Below the pieces are notes generated by a model. The model did no database searches, had not been told where the DNA came from, and saw nothing but the letters and a program-made list of their open reading frames with translations. This document shows, piece after piece, positions 47,004 to 56,809 of a stretch of 64,000 bases of DNA. The stretch spans positions 3,628,501-3,692,500 of the forward strand of contig NZ_CP043930.1 in the NCBI RefSeq assembly GCF_009720525.1. Direction: 5' to 3'. A program made the translations under genes and the position numbers. This DNA is from Gimesia benthica. Its GTDB lineage: Bacteria; Planctomycetota; Planctomycetia; Planctomycetales; Planctomycetaceae. Numbering within the stretch: the stretch's first letter is position 1; every line of letters begins with the position of its first letter.

Positions 47004-47939
47004 TCAAACTGCCCGTAAATTACCATGTGAGAAGGCTTCGGCCATCGCCAGAGGTACTTCTGCTTCCGCCAGGACGACTTTCGCCTGGTTTTCCTGAGTT
47101 CGGGCTACCATCTCCTGTTCGGAGGCAACCGCCTCAGCACGGCGTTCTTCTGCCCGGGCCTGGGCAATTCGTACGTCCGCTTCTGCCTGGTCTGCCCGCA
47201 GGCGGGCGCCAATATTCTCGCCCACATCAATGTCGGCGATATCAATTGAAACAATCGAAAACGCAGTCTGGGAATCCAGGCCCCGGTCCAGCACGTTGCG
47301 GGCAATCACGGACGGATTCGCCAGAACTTCTTTATGACTTTCACAGGAACCGATGGCGGAGACGATCCCCTCGCCGACACGAGCGATAACCGTATCTTCC
47401 GTAGCGCCTCCCACCAGCTGGTTCAGGTTGGTTCGCACCGTGACGCGAGCACGGGCTTTCAGCTGAATGCCGTCTTTCGCGACGCCATCCAGAGTCGGCC
47501 GACCACTCTTCTTTGGATCGGGACAGTCGATGACTTTGGGATCCACGCTGGTTTCCACCGCGCTGATGATGTTTCGTCCTGCCAGGTCGATCGCACAGGC
47601 GGTATCCCAGTCGAGTTCGATCCGGGCCCGGTGTGCAACAATCAGGGCATGCACCACACGATGCACATTGCCCCCCGCCAGGTAATGGGCTTCATAGGAC
47701 TGCGTGGGAATATCTGTCAGCCCCGCCTGGACCGCCATGATTTTGGTGTCCACGATCACCGAAGGTTTTACCTTCCGGAGCGACATGAAGACCAGAGCTA
47801 ACGGGCCGATCTTCGCACGGGAAAAGAAGGCCTGGATCCAGAGCTTGAAATACCGGGCGAACAACGCCAGAAAGACGATGCCCAGGATGATACAAAATCC
47901 CCCGAGCAGAAATCCCGCGATTTGCCAAAGATTATCCAT
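47004..47939 (-). CDS. floA: Flotillin-like protein (FloA)
   Basis: 311 residues from ATG 47939 (GGGAG about 11 nt upstream). An N-terminal membrane hairpin (about 5-28, then [12 protein letters not shown]) and the SPFH-like domain ([53 protein letters not shown]) are followed by the Ala/Glu-rich coiled coil ([25 protein letters not shown]). These are the marks of FloA, which forms membrane rafts. Slightly shorter at the C-terminus than typical FloA of about 330 residues. An NfeD partner is not adjacent. Confidence 0.9.
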   Translation of the reverse strand: MDNLWQIAGFLLGGFCIILGIVFLALFARYFKLWIQAFFSRAKIGPLALVFMSLRKVKPSVIVDTKIMAVQAGLTDIPTQSYEAHYLAGGNVHRVVHALIVAHRARIELDWDTACAIDLAGRNIISAVETSVDPKVIDCPDPKKSGRPTLDGVAKDGIQLKARARVTVRTNLNQLVGGATEDTVIARVGEGIVSAIGSCESHKEVLANPSVIARNVLDRGLDSQTAFSIVSIDIADIDVGENIGARLRADQAEADVRIAQARAEERRAEAVASEQEMVARTQENQAKVVLAEAEVPLAMAEAFSHGNLRAV

Positions 47940-48250
47940 AGTCTGCTTAACTCCCTGCAAGTAGTTGATTTCGAGAGGTCTCTCTCCCGCGTATCATAAC
48001 GGTCTGATAGTCAGTTCCGAAAGGATTTTTGCACGCTTTTTCTATTTTTCCACACCTACCCGTATTGGATACGGAATTGGACTTCTCCCGGATCATTCTG
48101 TTTTTGAAAAGAGTTTTCGTCGGGCGATTGGAAATCAGCAGGGCTCGTTTTATTCTGGAATGGAGTCGGCACCCCTCGCCCGCCCGGGAATCGGCTGCCT
48201 GAAATGACACTTTCCGATCGAATCGAACTTTTTAAACACAGGAACCGAAA
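47940..48250. other. Divergent intergenic region, 311 bp
   Basis: Between floA (leftward) and ridA (rightward). Holds both promoters; no RNA or repeat was seen. Confidence 0.35.
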
Positions 48251-48730
48251 ATGAGCATCGAGGCAAAAATTCAGGAACTGAATCTGGAACTCCCTGAAGC
48301 CCCCAAACCAGGTGGAATCTATAACCCCGTCGTCCAGGTGGAAGACATGCTGTATATCTCCGGTCATGGCCCCGTCAAAACGGATGGCTCTATGCACAAA
48401 GGACGGGTTGGTGAAGAAATCACCGAAGAACAGGGTGTTGAAGCAGCCCGCGCTGTTGGTCTGACCATGCTGGCGACCCTCAAACAGTACCTGGGTGACC
48501 TGAATCGCATCGATCGCTTCGTCAAAGTGCTCGGCATGGTCAATGCCGCCCCCGATTTCAAACATCATCCGCAGGTCATCAACGGCTTCAGCGATCTGAT
48601 GGTGCAGATTTTCGGCGAAAATGGTCGCGCCGCCCGCAGTGCCGTCGGCATGGGTTCACTGCCCGGAAATATCTCTGTCGAAGTCGAAGCCATCGTGCTG
48701 CTCAAGAAAGAAGCCCGGCCCTCCATCTAA
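48251..48730 (+). CDS. RidA family protein (YjgF-like)
   Basis: 159 residues, ACAGGA 8 nt upstream of the ATG. The trimeric Rid pattern is present: Y.P.VQVEDMLYISGHGP, then VKVLGMVNAAPDF and a C-terminal GRAARSAVGMGSLPGNISVEVEAIVL with the conserved Arg that binds the imine carboxylate. RidA removes reactive 2-aminoacrylate by deaminating enamine intermediates of PLP enzymes. The length is about 30 residues more than E. coli RidA, as in the longer Rid subgroup. Confidence 0.9.
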   Translation: MSIEAKIQELNLELPEAPKPGGIYNPVVQVEDMLYISGHGPVKTDGSMHKGRVGEEITEEQGVEAARAVGLTMLATLKQYLGDLNRIDRFVKVLGMVNAAPDFKHHPQVINGFSDLMVQIFGENGRAARSAVGMGSLPGNISVEVEAIVLLKKEARPSI

Positions 48731-48782
48731 TCTGGATGCTCCGAACGCTCCTTTTTCTCTGAAACTGATATTCTGAACACGC

Positions 48783-48820
48783 ATTTTACCCCGATTCACC
48801 TTCCCGAATCGGGGTAAAAT
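48783..48820. repeat. Perfect 15-bp inverted repeat downstream of ridA
   Basis: ATTTTACCCCGATTC (48783-48797) and GAATCGGGGTAAAAT (48806-48820) with an 8-nt loop. There is no long T-run, but the hairpin is symmetrical and GC-rich at the centre, so it could terminate ridA. Confidence 0.7.
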
Positions 48821-48901
48821 GATTAAAAACAGCTTCAACTCCGTTCAAATTGACGTTTTACGGGAAGGGACACCTTCTCACTGTGAGAAAGGATTCTCAT
48901 C

Positions 48902-50149
48902 GTGCCTGCGGCAGATCTGATTATCTTCGGAGGAGGCATTGCCGGCCTCTGGACCCTGAGCGAAGCCACGCGGCGGGGATACCGGTGTCTTCTGCTCGAA
49001 GCCTTCGAACTGGGCAGCGGCCAGACCATTGCCTCCCAGGGCATCATTCACGGCGGATTGAAATACACGCTGCAGGGCATGATGACCGGATCCGCACGCG
49101 GAATTCGCGAGATGCCACTGATCTGGCGGAAATCCCTCACCGGCGAACAGACCCCCGATCTCTCGCAGACCGAAGTCCGCTCACCCCACTGTTATCTCTG
49201 GCGAACCGAATCCCTCTCCTCACGGCTGGGAATGTTCGGTGCCAAAATGGGTCTCCGCGTCGCACCTCGAAGTCTGACCGCTGACGAAACACCATCGGTC
49301 CTCGCCGGCTGCCCCGGTTCCATCGGCGTCATGGAAGAACAGGTGATCTCCCCCTTCAGCCTGATCAGCAATCTGGCACAAACGCACGCCGACCAGATTT
49401 TTAAATATGATCCCGCACAGCTGACCTTTCAAACAGACACACACGGAAACATCACCGCAATTCAACTGCAGACCACCGAGGGCGATCCACTTACGATCAA
49501 CCCTCGTTCTGTTCTGCTGACTGCCGGCAGCGGTAACGAATCGCTTCGCACCCAGGCACGCCCGGATGCCGTTTCTCAGACCGCCCCCTTCATGCAACGA
49601 CGCCCCCTGCACATGGTTCTCGTGCGGGGTAAACTGCCACCGTTCAACGGGCACTGTGTCGACGGCGCTAAAACGCGGGTGACGATCACTTCGGATACCG
49701 ACTCTCAGGGACGCACGGTCTGGCAACTGGGAGGACAAATCGCCGAACAGGGCGTAGGTCAGTCACGACAGGAACTCGTCGCTCACGCTGCCCGGGAGCT
49801 AAAGGCTGTCATGCCCGGGATCAACGTCGCTGGCCTGGAATGGACTTCGTACCAGGTTGATCGCGCCGAAGGAGCCACGAAGTCAGGCCTGCGACCCGAA
49901 ACACCTCAACTGGTTGTTGAAGGGAATCTGATCACCGCCTGGCCTACCAAACTGGCTTTGGCACCACAGCTGGCAGAAGATGTGTTCGACTGCCTCAAGA
50001 AACAGGGAATCTCGCCTGCGTCTGGCGAGAACTCCGATCTCACGGCACTCCAGAAATTAGCCCGCCCCACAGTCGCGCTGCCTCCCTGGGAGACAGCATC
50101 GGAGTGGCTGACGCTGGAAGAGAACGACGCACGTAACACCGCCGCCTGA
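48902..50149 (+). CDS. FAD-dependent oxidoreductase (DAO family)
   Basis: 415 residues from GTG 48902, with AAAGGA 8 nt upstream. N-terminal LIIFGGGIAGLWTLSEATRRGYRCLLLEA is a Rossmann FAD site; the motif SGQTIASQGIIHGGLKYTLQG resembles the G-S-S..A-G..GG block of glycine oxidase, GlpA/GlpD and L-2-hydroxyacid oxidases. With lutABC and an aldo/keto reductase downstream it may oxidise a hydroxyacid or amine, but that is context inference only. Confidence 0.85.
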   Translation: MPAADLIIFGGGIAGLWTLSEATRRGYRCLLLEAFELGSGQTIASQGIIHGGLKYTLQGMMTGSARGIREMPLIWRKSLTGEQTPDLSQTEVRSPHCYLWRTESLSSRLGMFGAKMGLRVAPRSLTADETPSVLAGCPGSIGVMEEQVISPFSLISNLAQTHADQIFKYDPAQLTFQTDTHGNITAIQLQTTEGDPLTINPRSVLLTAGSGNESLRTQARPDAVSQTAPFMQRRPLHMVLVRGKLPPFNGHCVDGAKTRVTITSDTDSQGRTVWQLGGQIAEQGVGQSRQELVAHAARELKAVMPGINVAGLEWTSYQVDRAEGATKSGLRPETPQLVVEGNLITAWPTKLALAPQLAEDVFDCLKKQGISPASGENSDLTALQKLARPTVALPPWETASEWLTLEENDARNTAA

Positions 50150-50168
50150 AGCAGAAAGACTTATCCGC

Positions 50169-50945
50169 ATGCAATATCGTCCCCTGGGAAATACGGGTGC
50201 TTCCATCAGTGCTCTTGGCTTTGGTGCGTTCAAAATCGGCCGCAATCAGCAGATCAAATACAGTCAGGCTTACGACCTGCCCGCTGACGACACCACCGAA
50301 ACGCTACTCAACTCGATTCTCGATCTGGGTATCAATCACATCGATACGGCACCCGCGTATGGCATCAGCGAGGAACGTATCGGCCGCTTTCTGTCACACC
50401 GCCGCGCTGAGTTTCTGCTGTCGACCAAAATCGGTGAGACCTTCGAAAACGGACAATCAAACTACGACTATTCTCGCGCGAGTCTGACCGCCAGCCTGGA
50501 ACGGAGTCTGCAACGCCTCAAGACCGATGTGCTCGACATGGTCCTGATTCACTCCAACGGAGACGATCAGAAAATTCTTAACGAGAGCGATGCCGTCGAG
50601 GTCCTGCAGTCGTTTCAACAGGCGGGCAAGATTCGCTGGATCGGTCTCTCAGGAAAAACCGTGGCAGGTGGCACTGCAGCTCTGAAGTGGGCTGATCTCT
50701 TGATGGTCGAATATCACCTCGAAGATCCTTCCCACGCAGAACTGATTCAACGTGCTGCGGACCAGGGTGTCGGCATTCTGGTCAAAAAAGGGCTCGCTTC
50801 CGGACATCTCCCCCCCGCGGAAGCGATTGCGTTTGTTCTGGAAAATCCGGGAGTCAGTAATCTCGTTGTGGGTGGCTTGAATCTCGCACACATCAAAAAT
50901 AACTGGCAAACCGCGGGTGCGGTTTCTCTGCGACCAGCTGCGTAA
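50169..50945 (+). CDS. Aldo/keto reductase
   Basis: 258 residues. PLGNTGASISALGFGAFKIG at the N-terminus, then the active-site Asp/Tyr block INHIDTAPAYGISEERIG, a Lys in LLSTKIGE and a His in VLIHSNGD. Together they show the NAD(P)H-dependent carbonyl reductase tetrad (Asp-Tyr-Lys-His). The start lies 19 nt after the FAD enzyme stop, so they are probably co-transcribed. Confidence 0.9.
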   Translation: MQYRPLGNTGASISALGFGAFKIGRNQQIKYSQAYDLPADDTTETLLNSILDLGINHIDTAPAYGISEERIGRFLSHRRAEFLLSTKIGETFENGQSNYDYSRASLTASLERSLQRLKTDVLDMVLIHSNGDDQKILNESDAVEVLQSFQQAGKIRWIGLSGKTVAGGTAALKWADLLMVEYHLEDPSHAELIQRAADQGVGILVKKGLASGHLPPAEAIAFVLENPGVSNLVVGGLNLAHIKNNWQTAGAVSLRPAA

Positions 50946-51154
50946 GTACGCTTAATCCTCTATGAAAAGGGGACGCGGGAATTACGCAGGAAGATTTAAT
51001 ATTGCGCGATTCCTTGGCTTCTGATTGCATTGACCGTGATTTCTCGCTGAACGTCCGCATTCTCAACTCGTGGTCGGCTTGGCATTCATGACCCGGAGGG
51101 CTATAAAAGAGATTGTATTGAGAACCCTTCGAAACCCCTGATGAGTTTCCTGCC

Positions 51155-51901
51155 ATGCCGCCCAAAGTTGGCCTGTTTATCCCCTGTTATGTTGATCAGC
51201 TGTTCCCGCAGGTGGGGATTGCCACTCTGAAAATCCTCGAGCATTTCGGGGTCGAAGTCGACTATCCCGAAAGCCAGACCTGCTGCGGTCAACCGATGGC
51301 CAACACCGGCTGTACGAATGAAGTCGGACCGCTGGCAAAACGCTTCGTCGAGATTTTCAAAGCATACGACGCCGTCGTCTGCCCCTCGGGAAGTTGTGTC
51401 TCGATGGTCACGCATCACTACGACGAATATTTCCAGAACGATGCCGACTACGAAAACCTCAAAGGTAAAACCTATGAGTTCACAGACTACCTGACCACCG
51501 CACTGGGAGTAAAACAGTTCGCGGGTCGCTTCCCTCACAAGGTCGGCCTGCATCAGAGCTGTCACGGTTTAAGAGAACTCCGCCTGGCCAGTTCCAGCGA
51601 AATCGTGGGCGAACCCTTTGGAAACGCCCGGGCTCTGCTCGAAAGCATCGAAGGGGTCGAAATCACGCAGCTGCAGCGGCCCGACGAATGCTGCGGCTTC
51701 GGGGGAACGTTCTCCGTGGCGGAAGAAGCGGTCTCCTGCATGATGGGCGAAGACCGCGTCCACGATCACGAGCAGGCGGGCACCGAAGTCCTCACCGCTT
51801 TGGATATGTCCTGCCTGATGCATCTGAATGGCATCATCCGTCGGCAGAAGAAACCGATCCGGGTGATGCACATCTCCGAAATTTTTGCTGAGTGTTTATA
51901 A
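51155..51901 (+). CDS. lutA: L-lactate utilisation protein A (Fe-S oxidoreductase)
   Basis: 248 residues with two CCG motifs: PESQTCCGQPMANTGC near 44 and PDECCGFGGTFSV near 180, the Cys-rich repeats of LutA/GlpC-type proteins that bind an Fe-S cluster or haem. LutA together with LutB and LutC oxidises L-lactate to pyruvate at the membrane. First of three closely spaced genes; 1 nt separates its stop from lutB. Confidence 0.9.
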   Translation: MPPKVGLFIPCYVDQLFPQVGIATLKILEHFGVEVDYPESQTCCGQPMANTGCTNEVGPLAKRFVEIFKAYDAVVCPSGSCVSMVTHHYDEYFQNDADYENLKGKTYEFTDYLTTALGVKQFAGRFPHKVGLHQSCHGLRELRLASSSEIVGEPFGNARALLESIEGVEITQLQRPDECCGFGGTFSVAEEAVSCMMGEDRVHDHEQAGTEVLTALDMSCLMHLNGIIRRQKKPIRVMHISEIFAECL

Positions 51902-51902
51902 C

Positions 51903-53273
51903 ATGCCTTCACATCCCCAATTAGCAGCAGAATTCATCGAGAACAAAGACCGTGCGCACTGGCATGATCAGTCGCTCTGGTTCGTTCGCTCCAAGCGGGA
52001 CAAAGCCGTCAACCAGCTCCCCGAATGGGAACTGCTCCGCGAACAGGCTTCACAGATCAAACAGCACACGGTTTCCGATCTGCCAAACCTGCTCGAAGAA
52101 TTCGAACGCAACGCGACTGCCCGCGGCGTGCACGTCCATTGGGCCCGTAACGCGACCGAGCATAACGAAATCGTCCATGGCATTCTGAAACAGCACAACG
52201 TGAGCCGCGTAGTCAAAAGTAAGTCGATGCTCACCGAAGAATGTCATCTCAACCCTTACCTCGAACGGCATGGAATTGAGATCATCGACACCGACCTCGG
52301 CGAACGCATCGTCCAGATGCAGAACATGCCTCCCAGTCACATCGTCATGCCCGCGATTCACATCAAGAAGGAAGAGATCGGCGAGCTGTTCCACGAAAAA
52401 CTGGGCACCGAAAAAGGGGCCACCGATCCCCAGTACCTGACCGAAGCCGCCCGCCAGCATCTCCGGCAGAAGTTCATCCAGGCCGAAGCAGGTATTACCG
52501 GGGTCAACTTCGCGATCGCGGAGACCGGCGGATTTGTTGTCTGCACGAATGAAGGTAACGCCGACCTCGGAACCTCGCTCAATAAATTGCACATCGCCTG
52601 CATGGGCATCGAAAAACTGATTCCCCGTGCCGGCGATCTGAGCGTCTTCCTCCGGCTGCTGGCCCGCTCGGCGACCGGACAGCCGATTACCACCTATTCC
52701 TCGCACTTCCATGGACCGGCCCCCGGACAGGAAATGCACATTGTTCTCCTGGACAATGGTCGCAGTGAAATATCCGGCAGCGATGAATTCCGTCGCTCGC
52801 TGAACTGCATTCGCTGTGCCGCCTGTATGAATACCTGCCCCGTCTACCGACGCAGTGGCGGATACAGTTACAGCAATACGGTTCCCGGACCCATCGGTTC
52901 GATACTCGGACCGGCCCGTGATCCAAAGGAGAACTCTTCGCTGCCCTTCGCCTGCAGTCTGTGTGGATCCTGCACCGACGTCTGTCCGGTCAAAATCGAT
53001 CTGCATCATCAACTGCTCACCTGGCGGAAAGAAATTCGCATCAAGGGCTTTCTCCCCTTCTCCAAACGGATCTCCATGAAAATGATGTCCTGGATGATGC
53101 AGGCACCGAAGCTCTATAAACTGTCCGGTAAGCTGGCACGCTGGATCGTACCAAAACTACCCCGCTTCCTGCTGTATAATCGCCTGAACGACTGGGGAAA
53201 ACAGCGGGAGCTGCCCGAATTCCCCAAACAGAGTTTCCGGGAATGGATGAAAGAGAATCATGACAAAAAGTAA
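51903..53273 (+). CDS. lutB: L-lactate utilisation protein B (2x[4Fe-4S] ferredoxin)
   Basis: 456 residues from ATG 51903 (TTG 51885 would overlap lutA). Two cluster motifs, CIRCAACMNTCPVYR near 308 and CSLCGSCTDVCPVKID near 356, and the N-terminal LutB domain (WHDQSLWFVRSKRDKAVNQLPEWE; GVHVHWARNATEHNEIV). Overlaps the start of lutC by 14 nt. Confidence 0.92.
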   Translation: MPSHPQLAAEFIENKDRAHWHDQSLWFVRSKRDKAVNQLPEWELLREQASQIKQHTVSDLPNLLEEFERNATARGVHVHWARNATEHNEIVHGILKQHNVSRVVKSKSMLTEECHLNPYLERHGIEIIDTDLGERIVQMQNMPPSHIVMPAIHIKKEEIGELFHEKLGTEKGATDPQYLTEAARQHLRQKFIQAEAGITGVNFAIAETGGFVVCTNEGNADLGTSLNKLHIACMGIEKLIPRAGDLSVFLRLLARSATGQPITTYSSHFHGPAPGQEMHIVLLDNGRSEISGSDEFRRSLNCIRCAACMNTCPVYRRSGGYSYSNTVPGPIGSILGPARDPKENSSLPFACSLCGSCTDVCPVKIDLHHQLLTWRKEIRIKGFLPFSKRISMKMMSWMMQAPKLYKLSGKLARWIVPKLPRFLLYNRLNDWGKQRELPEFPKQSFREWMKENHDKK

Positions 53274-53886
53274 AGACGACATTCTCAGCAAGCTCCGGAA
53301 GCAGTCGGTCCCTCCCGTCGAACTCCCCAACCTGGAAGCTCCCGAACTCAAACAGCGGTGGATTCAGTATCCCGATCCGACGGCGCAGTTCACCGAGGTT
53401 CTTTCCGGCGTTGGTGGGATCTGCCTGGAGGTCAAAGACGTTGCCGAAGCGACTCAGAAACTCGCAGAAATGCCTGCGTTCACCGATGCCAAAAAAGTCT
53501 GTTCGCAGATCTCCGAATGCGGCAATCCGAATGTTTCGATCCCCGAAATCACCGACCCCCACGATTTCGAAGACATCGATTTTGCCATTCTTCCCGGCGA
53601 ATTCGCTGTCGCAGAAAACGGTGCCGTCTGGATTACCAACGACGGCGGACCAGCGCGTGTGCTCTACTTTCTCGCACAGCACGTCGCCCTGCTCGTGCCT
53701 GCTTCCGCAGTGATCAACAACATGGCCGAAGCTTACGAACGACTCGCTTTTGCGGAGAACAGCTTTGGAACCTTCATGTCCGGCCCATCCAAAACGGCCG
53801 ACATCGAACAGTCACTGGTGATCGGAGCCCATGGCGCACGCTCCCTGATCGTCTTCCTCGTCGAAGACGCATTTCAGACGAACTGA
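53260..53886 (+). CDS. lutC: L-lactate utilisation protein C (LUD domain)
   Basis: 208 residues, GAAAGAGA upstream of the ATG. The LUD fold is marked by DFAILPGEFAVAENGAVWITNDGGPARVLYFLAQHVALLVPASAVINNMAEAYERL and a C-terminal SGPSKTADIEQSLVIGAHGARSLIVFLV. Third gene of lutABC. Confidence 0.9.
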   Translation: MTKSKDDILSKLRKQSVPPVELPNLEAPELKQRWIQYPDPTAQFTEVLSGVGGICLEVKDVAEATQKLAEMPAFTDAKKVCSQISECGNPNVSIPEITDPHDFEDIDFAILPGEFAVAENGAVWITNDGGPARVLYFLAQHVALLVPASAVINNMAEAYERLAFAENSFGTFMSGPSKTADIEQSLVIGAHGARSLIVFLVEDAFQTN

Positions 53887-54033
53887 CGGGAAATTCCAAA
53901 AATCTTGTAACCCGTTTCCGCTCAGACAGGTACACTGATACAGACGCTCCGGTTCTCGCTTGAGCTCCAGTTCGTCACGTATTCTCATTGTCATCTATCC
54001 GTCGATTCTTCTTTGATATGAAGGGGTTCCTCA

Positions 54034-55710
54034 GTGCAGACATTGTCGAGAACTTCACTCTTTCAACGCGTGACTCTGACCCTCTCCTTTCTGGCCATCA
54101 GCACCCTGGCCCTGGCGCAACCCAAATCGGACGAACCCCGCAAAGACAAGATCGACTGGAACCAGCCCATCGCCGTGGCCTCGATCGCCAGCATCGACCG
54201 GGTCCTGGATGACGTCGACTATATGTTCTCCACCATCGACAAACCCGAGTATCCCGCGATGATCAAAGGCTTCCTGGCCCAGTATCGCAACCTGGAGGGC
54301 ATCGATAAAACCAGACCACTGGGCGCCTTTGTCTTTCTGAAAGAAGGCATCTCGCCACAACCCGAAGTCGTCGGCTTTATCCCCATCAAAGACCTGGATG
54401 CTCTGAAAACGACACTCGAAGAAGTCGGCATTTTCCTCAACCCGGTTCCCGATCAGGAGAACCGTTACACGGTCGCCCTGCCACAATTCTCCCTGCACCT
54501 GAAAATGGCCCATGACTACGCCTTCGTGCAGATCAAAAGCGAAGCCCTCGACCGCGACTTTTACAACCCCGACGAATTCACCAAACCGCTGGCAGAAAAG
54601 TACGACATCGCAGCATCTCTGCTGCTGAAGAATGTTCCCGAGCCAATGCGAATGATGGCTGTCGACCTGGCCAGTGCCCGCATCGACGATCAACTGCAGA
54701 AGAAAGAGAGCGAAACGGACCTCCAGTTCGAAAGCCGCAAAGCCACAACCATGATGATCTTCAAGCAGTTCCAGACAATTGCCAAAGAGGGCGCCGCGTT
54801 GACCTTTGGTTACGAACTCTCCCGGGAGAAAAAACAGATCCTGCTGCATTTCGGTATCGATGCCAAACCGGGAACCGATTTAACAAAACAGCTGGAAGCA
54901 CTCTCTCAGAAAGCCAGCCAGTACTCCTACCTGAATGCCACCGACTCCGATGTGCTGGGATACACGATCGTTCCCCTGCACAAAGACATTGAACAGAAGA
55001 TGCTGCTCGACGTCATCGAACAGTCGAAATCCAATGTGCCTCCCGTGTTTTTCGGCAGCGAAGCCAACCCGGGACCAGCTGCAAAAGTCTTCAAGTCGGC
55101 AGAATCAACGGTCAAGTCCGGTAAACTCGATGCCCACATTAAACTGGTTCAGAACGGCGACGAGAAACTGGCATTGATTGGCGCTTTGAAACTCCAGGAG
55201 GCGGCTTCGTTCCGCGAAGGCCTGCAGGAATTCTTCGATCTGATCTCCCAGGCAGAAGATACCAAAGGCATCAAAGCCAATGTGGCGGAGGTCGAAGGTG
55301 TCGTCATTCATCAGATCTCTCCCGATAACGTGAAAAACAACGCCCGGGATATCTTCGGGGAAAACCCCGTCATTTTCCTCGGCTGCAGTGATACAGAGTG
55401 CTGGGTCGCGATGGGCGAACCATCGAGCCTGGAACTGCTCTCCGCCTCGATCTCCGCAGCAGCCAAACAGGGTAAACAGACAAAACCCGGCTCCCCCTTC
55501 CTGTTCTCTTTGAAGTTCGCCTCGATTCTCCCCCTGGCCAGTCAGAAGAATAAGGATCCGGAATTTGTGGAATCCGCGAAAGTCGCCTTCGCTACCGGTG
55601 GCGATCTGGTAACCTTTTCTCCTAAAATCACCGCCAGTCAGTTCAGCCTGAACCTCGAACTGGGTGAAGGGTTCATTCGGCTGTTTTCCCTCGCGATAGC
55701 CAATAGATAG
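54034..55710 (+). CDS. Exported protein, uncharacterised (planctomycete-type)
   Basis: 558 residues. GTG start with AAGGGG about 10 nt upstream; signal peptide with TLSFLAISTLALA (cleavage near 29). The body is rich in alternating Lys/Glu/Leu, has no Cys cluster and no membrane segment. It contains a long FAVAxx-free pattern like KTRPLGAFVFLKEG...IPIKDLDALKTTLEEVG, similar to DUF-type exported proteins widespread in the phylum. No function can be given. It lies 13 nt before truD. Confidence 0.75.
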   Translation: MQTLSRTSLFQRVTLTLSFLAISTLALAQPKSDEPRKDKIDWNQPIAVASIASIDRVLDDVDYMFSTIDKPEYPAMIKGFLAQYRNLEGIDKTRPLGAFVFLKEGISPQPEVVGFIPIKDLDALKTTLEEVGIFLNPVPDQENRYTVALPQFSLHLKMAHDYAFVQIKSEALDRDFYNPDEFTKPLAEKYDIAASLLLKNVPEPMRMMAVDLASARIDDQLQKKESETDLQFESRKATTMMIFKQFQTIAKEGAALTFGYELSREKKQILLHFGIDAKPGTDLTKQLEALSQKASQYSYLNATDSDVLGYTIVPLHKDIEQKMLLDVIEQSKSNVPPVFFGSEANPGPAAKVFKSAESTVKSGKLDAHIKLVQNGDEKLALIGALKLQEAASFREGLQEFFDLISQAEDTKGIKANVAEVEGVVIHQISPDNVKNNARDIFGENPVIFLGCSDTECWVAMGEPSSLELLSASISAAAKQGKQTKPGSPFLFSLKFASILPLASQKNKDPEFVESAKVAFATGGDLVTFSPKITASQFSLNLELGEGFIRLFSLAIANR

Positions 55711-55723
55711 TAGAATTCCCCGT

Positions 55724-56794
55724 ATGTCTGAGTCCGAAATCGAAACACTCCCTTTTCTGACACCAGACTTACCGGGGATCGGCGGCCAGCTGAAACAGAC
55801 CCCCGAGGACTTCGTCGTCGACGAAATTCCCGTCTACGAACCCACGGGAGCCGGCGAACACCTGTTCCTCTGGATTGAGAAACGGGACGTCTCCGCCCCC
55901 TACCTGGTGAAGAACCTGGCCCGCATACTGCAGATCAATCCACGCGATATCGGCGTCGCCGGACTCAAAGACCGCTTTGCAGTCACACGTCAATATGTGT
56001 CTGTCCCCGCCGAGTGTGAACCGCTGGTTGAAACCTTCGAATTCACCGGTATCCAGATTCTCAAAGCAACCCGACACGAGAACAAACTCAAAACCGGGCA
56101 CCTCAAAGGGAATCGCTTCTCGATTATCGTCCGCGATACGGAAGACGACGCCTTCGACAAAGCGCAAGCGATTCAGGAACAGATCGCCCAGACCGGTTTT
56201 CCGAATTACTACGGTGCCCAGCGGATGGGTCACGACAACGAGACCTTCGACATGGGGCTCAAACTGCTCCAGGGAAAGCGGGTCCCGGGAAAATACATGC
56301 GAAATAAAGCCCTCAAGCGGCTGGCTCTCTCGGCTGTGCAATCGGCGCTGTTCAATCGCGCGCTCGCCAACCGGATTCTCGCCGGTCAGCAGCAGAGCGT
56401 TCAAATGGGAGATGTCATGCAGGTCTGTGCGTCGGGGGGACTGTTCGTCGTTGAAGATGTCACCGCCGAACAGCAACGATTCGATCAGGGAGAAACCATG
56501 ATTACCGGCCCCCTGTTCGGTCCAAAAATGAAACAGCCGACTCAGGAAACATCCGCACAGGAACAGCAGGTCCTAAACGACTTTGGACTGGAGCCCGATC
56601 TGTTTAACCGCTATAAAAAACTGACCGCGGGAACCAGGCGCCCCTACCTGATCCGGCCGGAAGCACTCCAGCTGGAACCAACTGAGAATGGGGTACGCTT
56701 CGAGTTCACGCTCCCCTCCGGCGTGTATGCGACCATGCTGCTCAGGGAGTTCATGAAAACGGAACTCGCCGGGGATACGACCGAGACAAGTTAA
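55724..56794 (+). CDS. truD: tRNA pseudouridine(13) synthase TruD
   Basis: 356 residues. The catalytic loop GLKDR has Asp83 (E. coli Asp80); the N-terminal QTPEDFVVDEIPVYEPTGAGEHLFLWIEK and the TruD insertion with KGNRFSIIVRDT and FPNYYGAQRMG are all present. Modifies U13 of tRNA(Glu). Closely followed by hpt. Confidence 0.94.
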   Translation: MSESEIETLPFLTPDLPGIGGQLKQTPEDFVVDEIPVYEPTGAGEHLFLWIEKRDVSAPYLVKNLARILQINPRDIGVAGLKDRFAVTRQYVSVPAECEPLVETFEFTGIQILKATRHENKLKTGHLKGNRFSIIVRDTEDDAFDKAQAIQEQIAQTGFPNYYGAQRMGHDNETFDMGLKLLQGKRVPGKYMRNKALKRLALSAVQSALFNRALANRILAGQQQSVQMGDVMQVCASGGLFVVEDVTAEQQRFDQGETMITGPLFGPKMKQPTQETSAQEQQVLNDFGLEPDLFNRYKKLTAGTRRPYLIRPEALQLEPTENGVRFEFTLPSGVYATMLLREFMKTELAGDTTETS

Positions 56795-56809
56795 CGAAAG
56801 GATGTCGCT

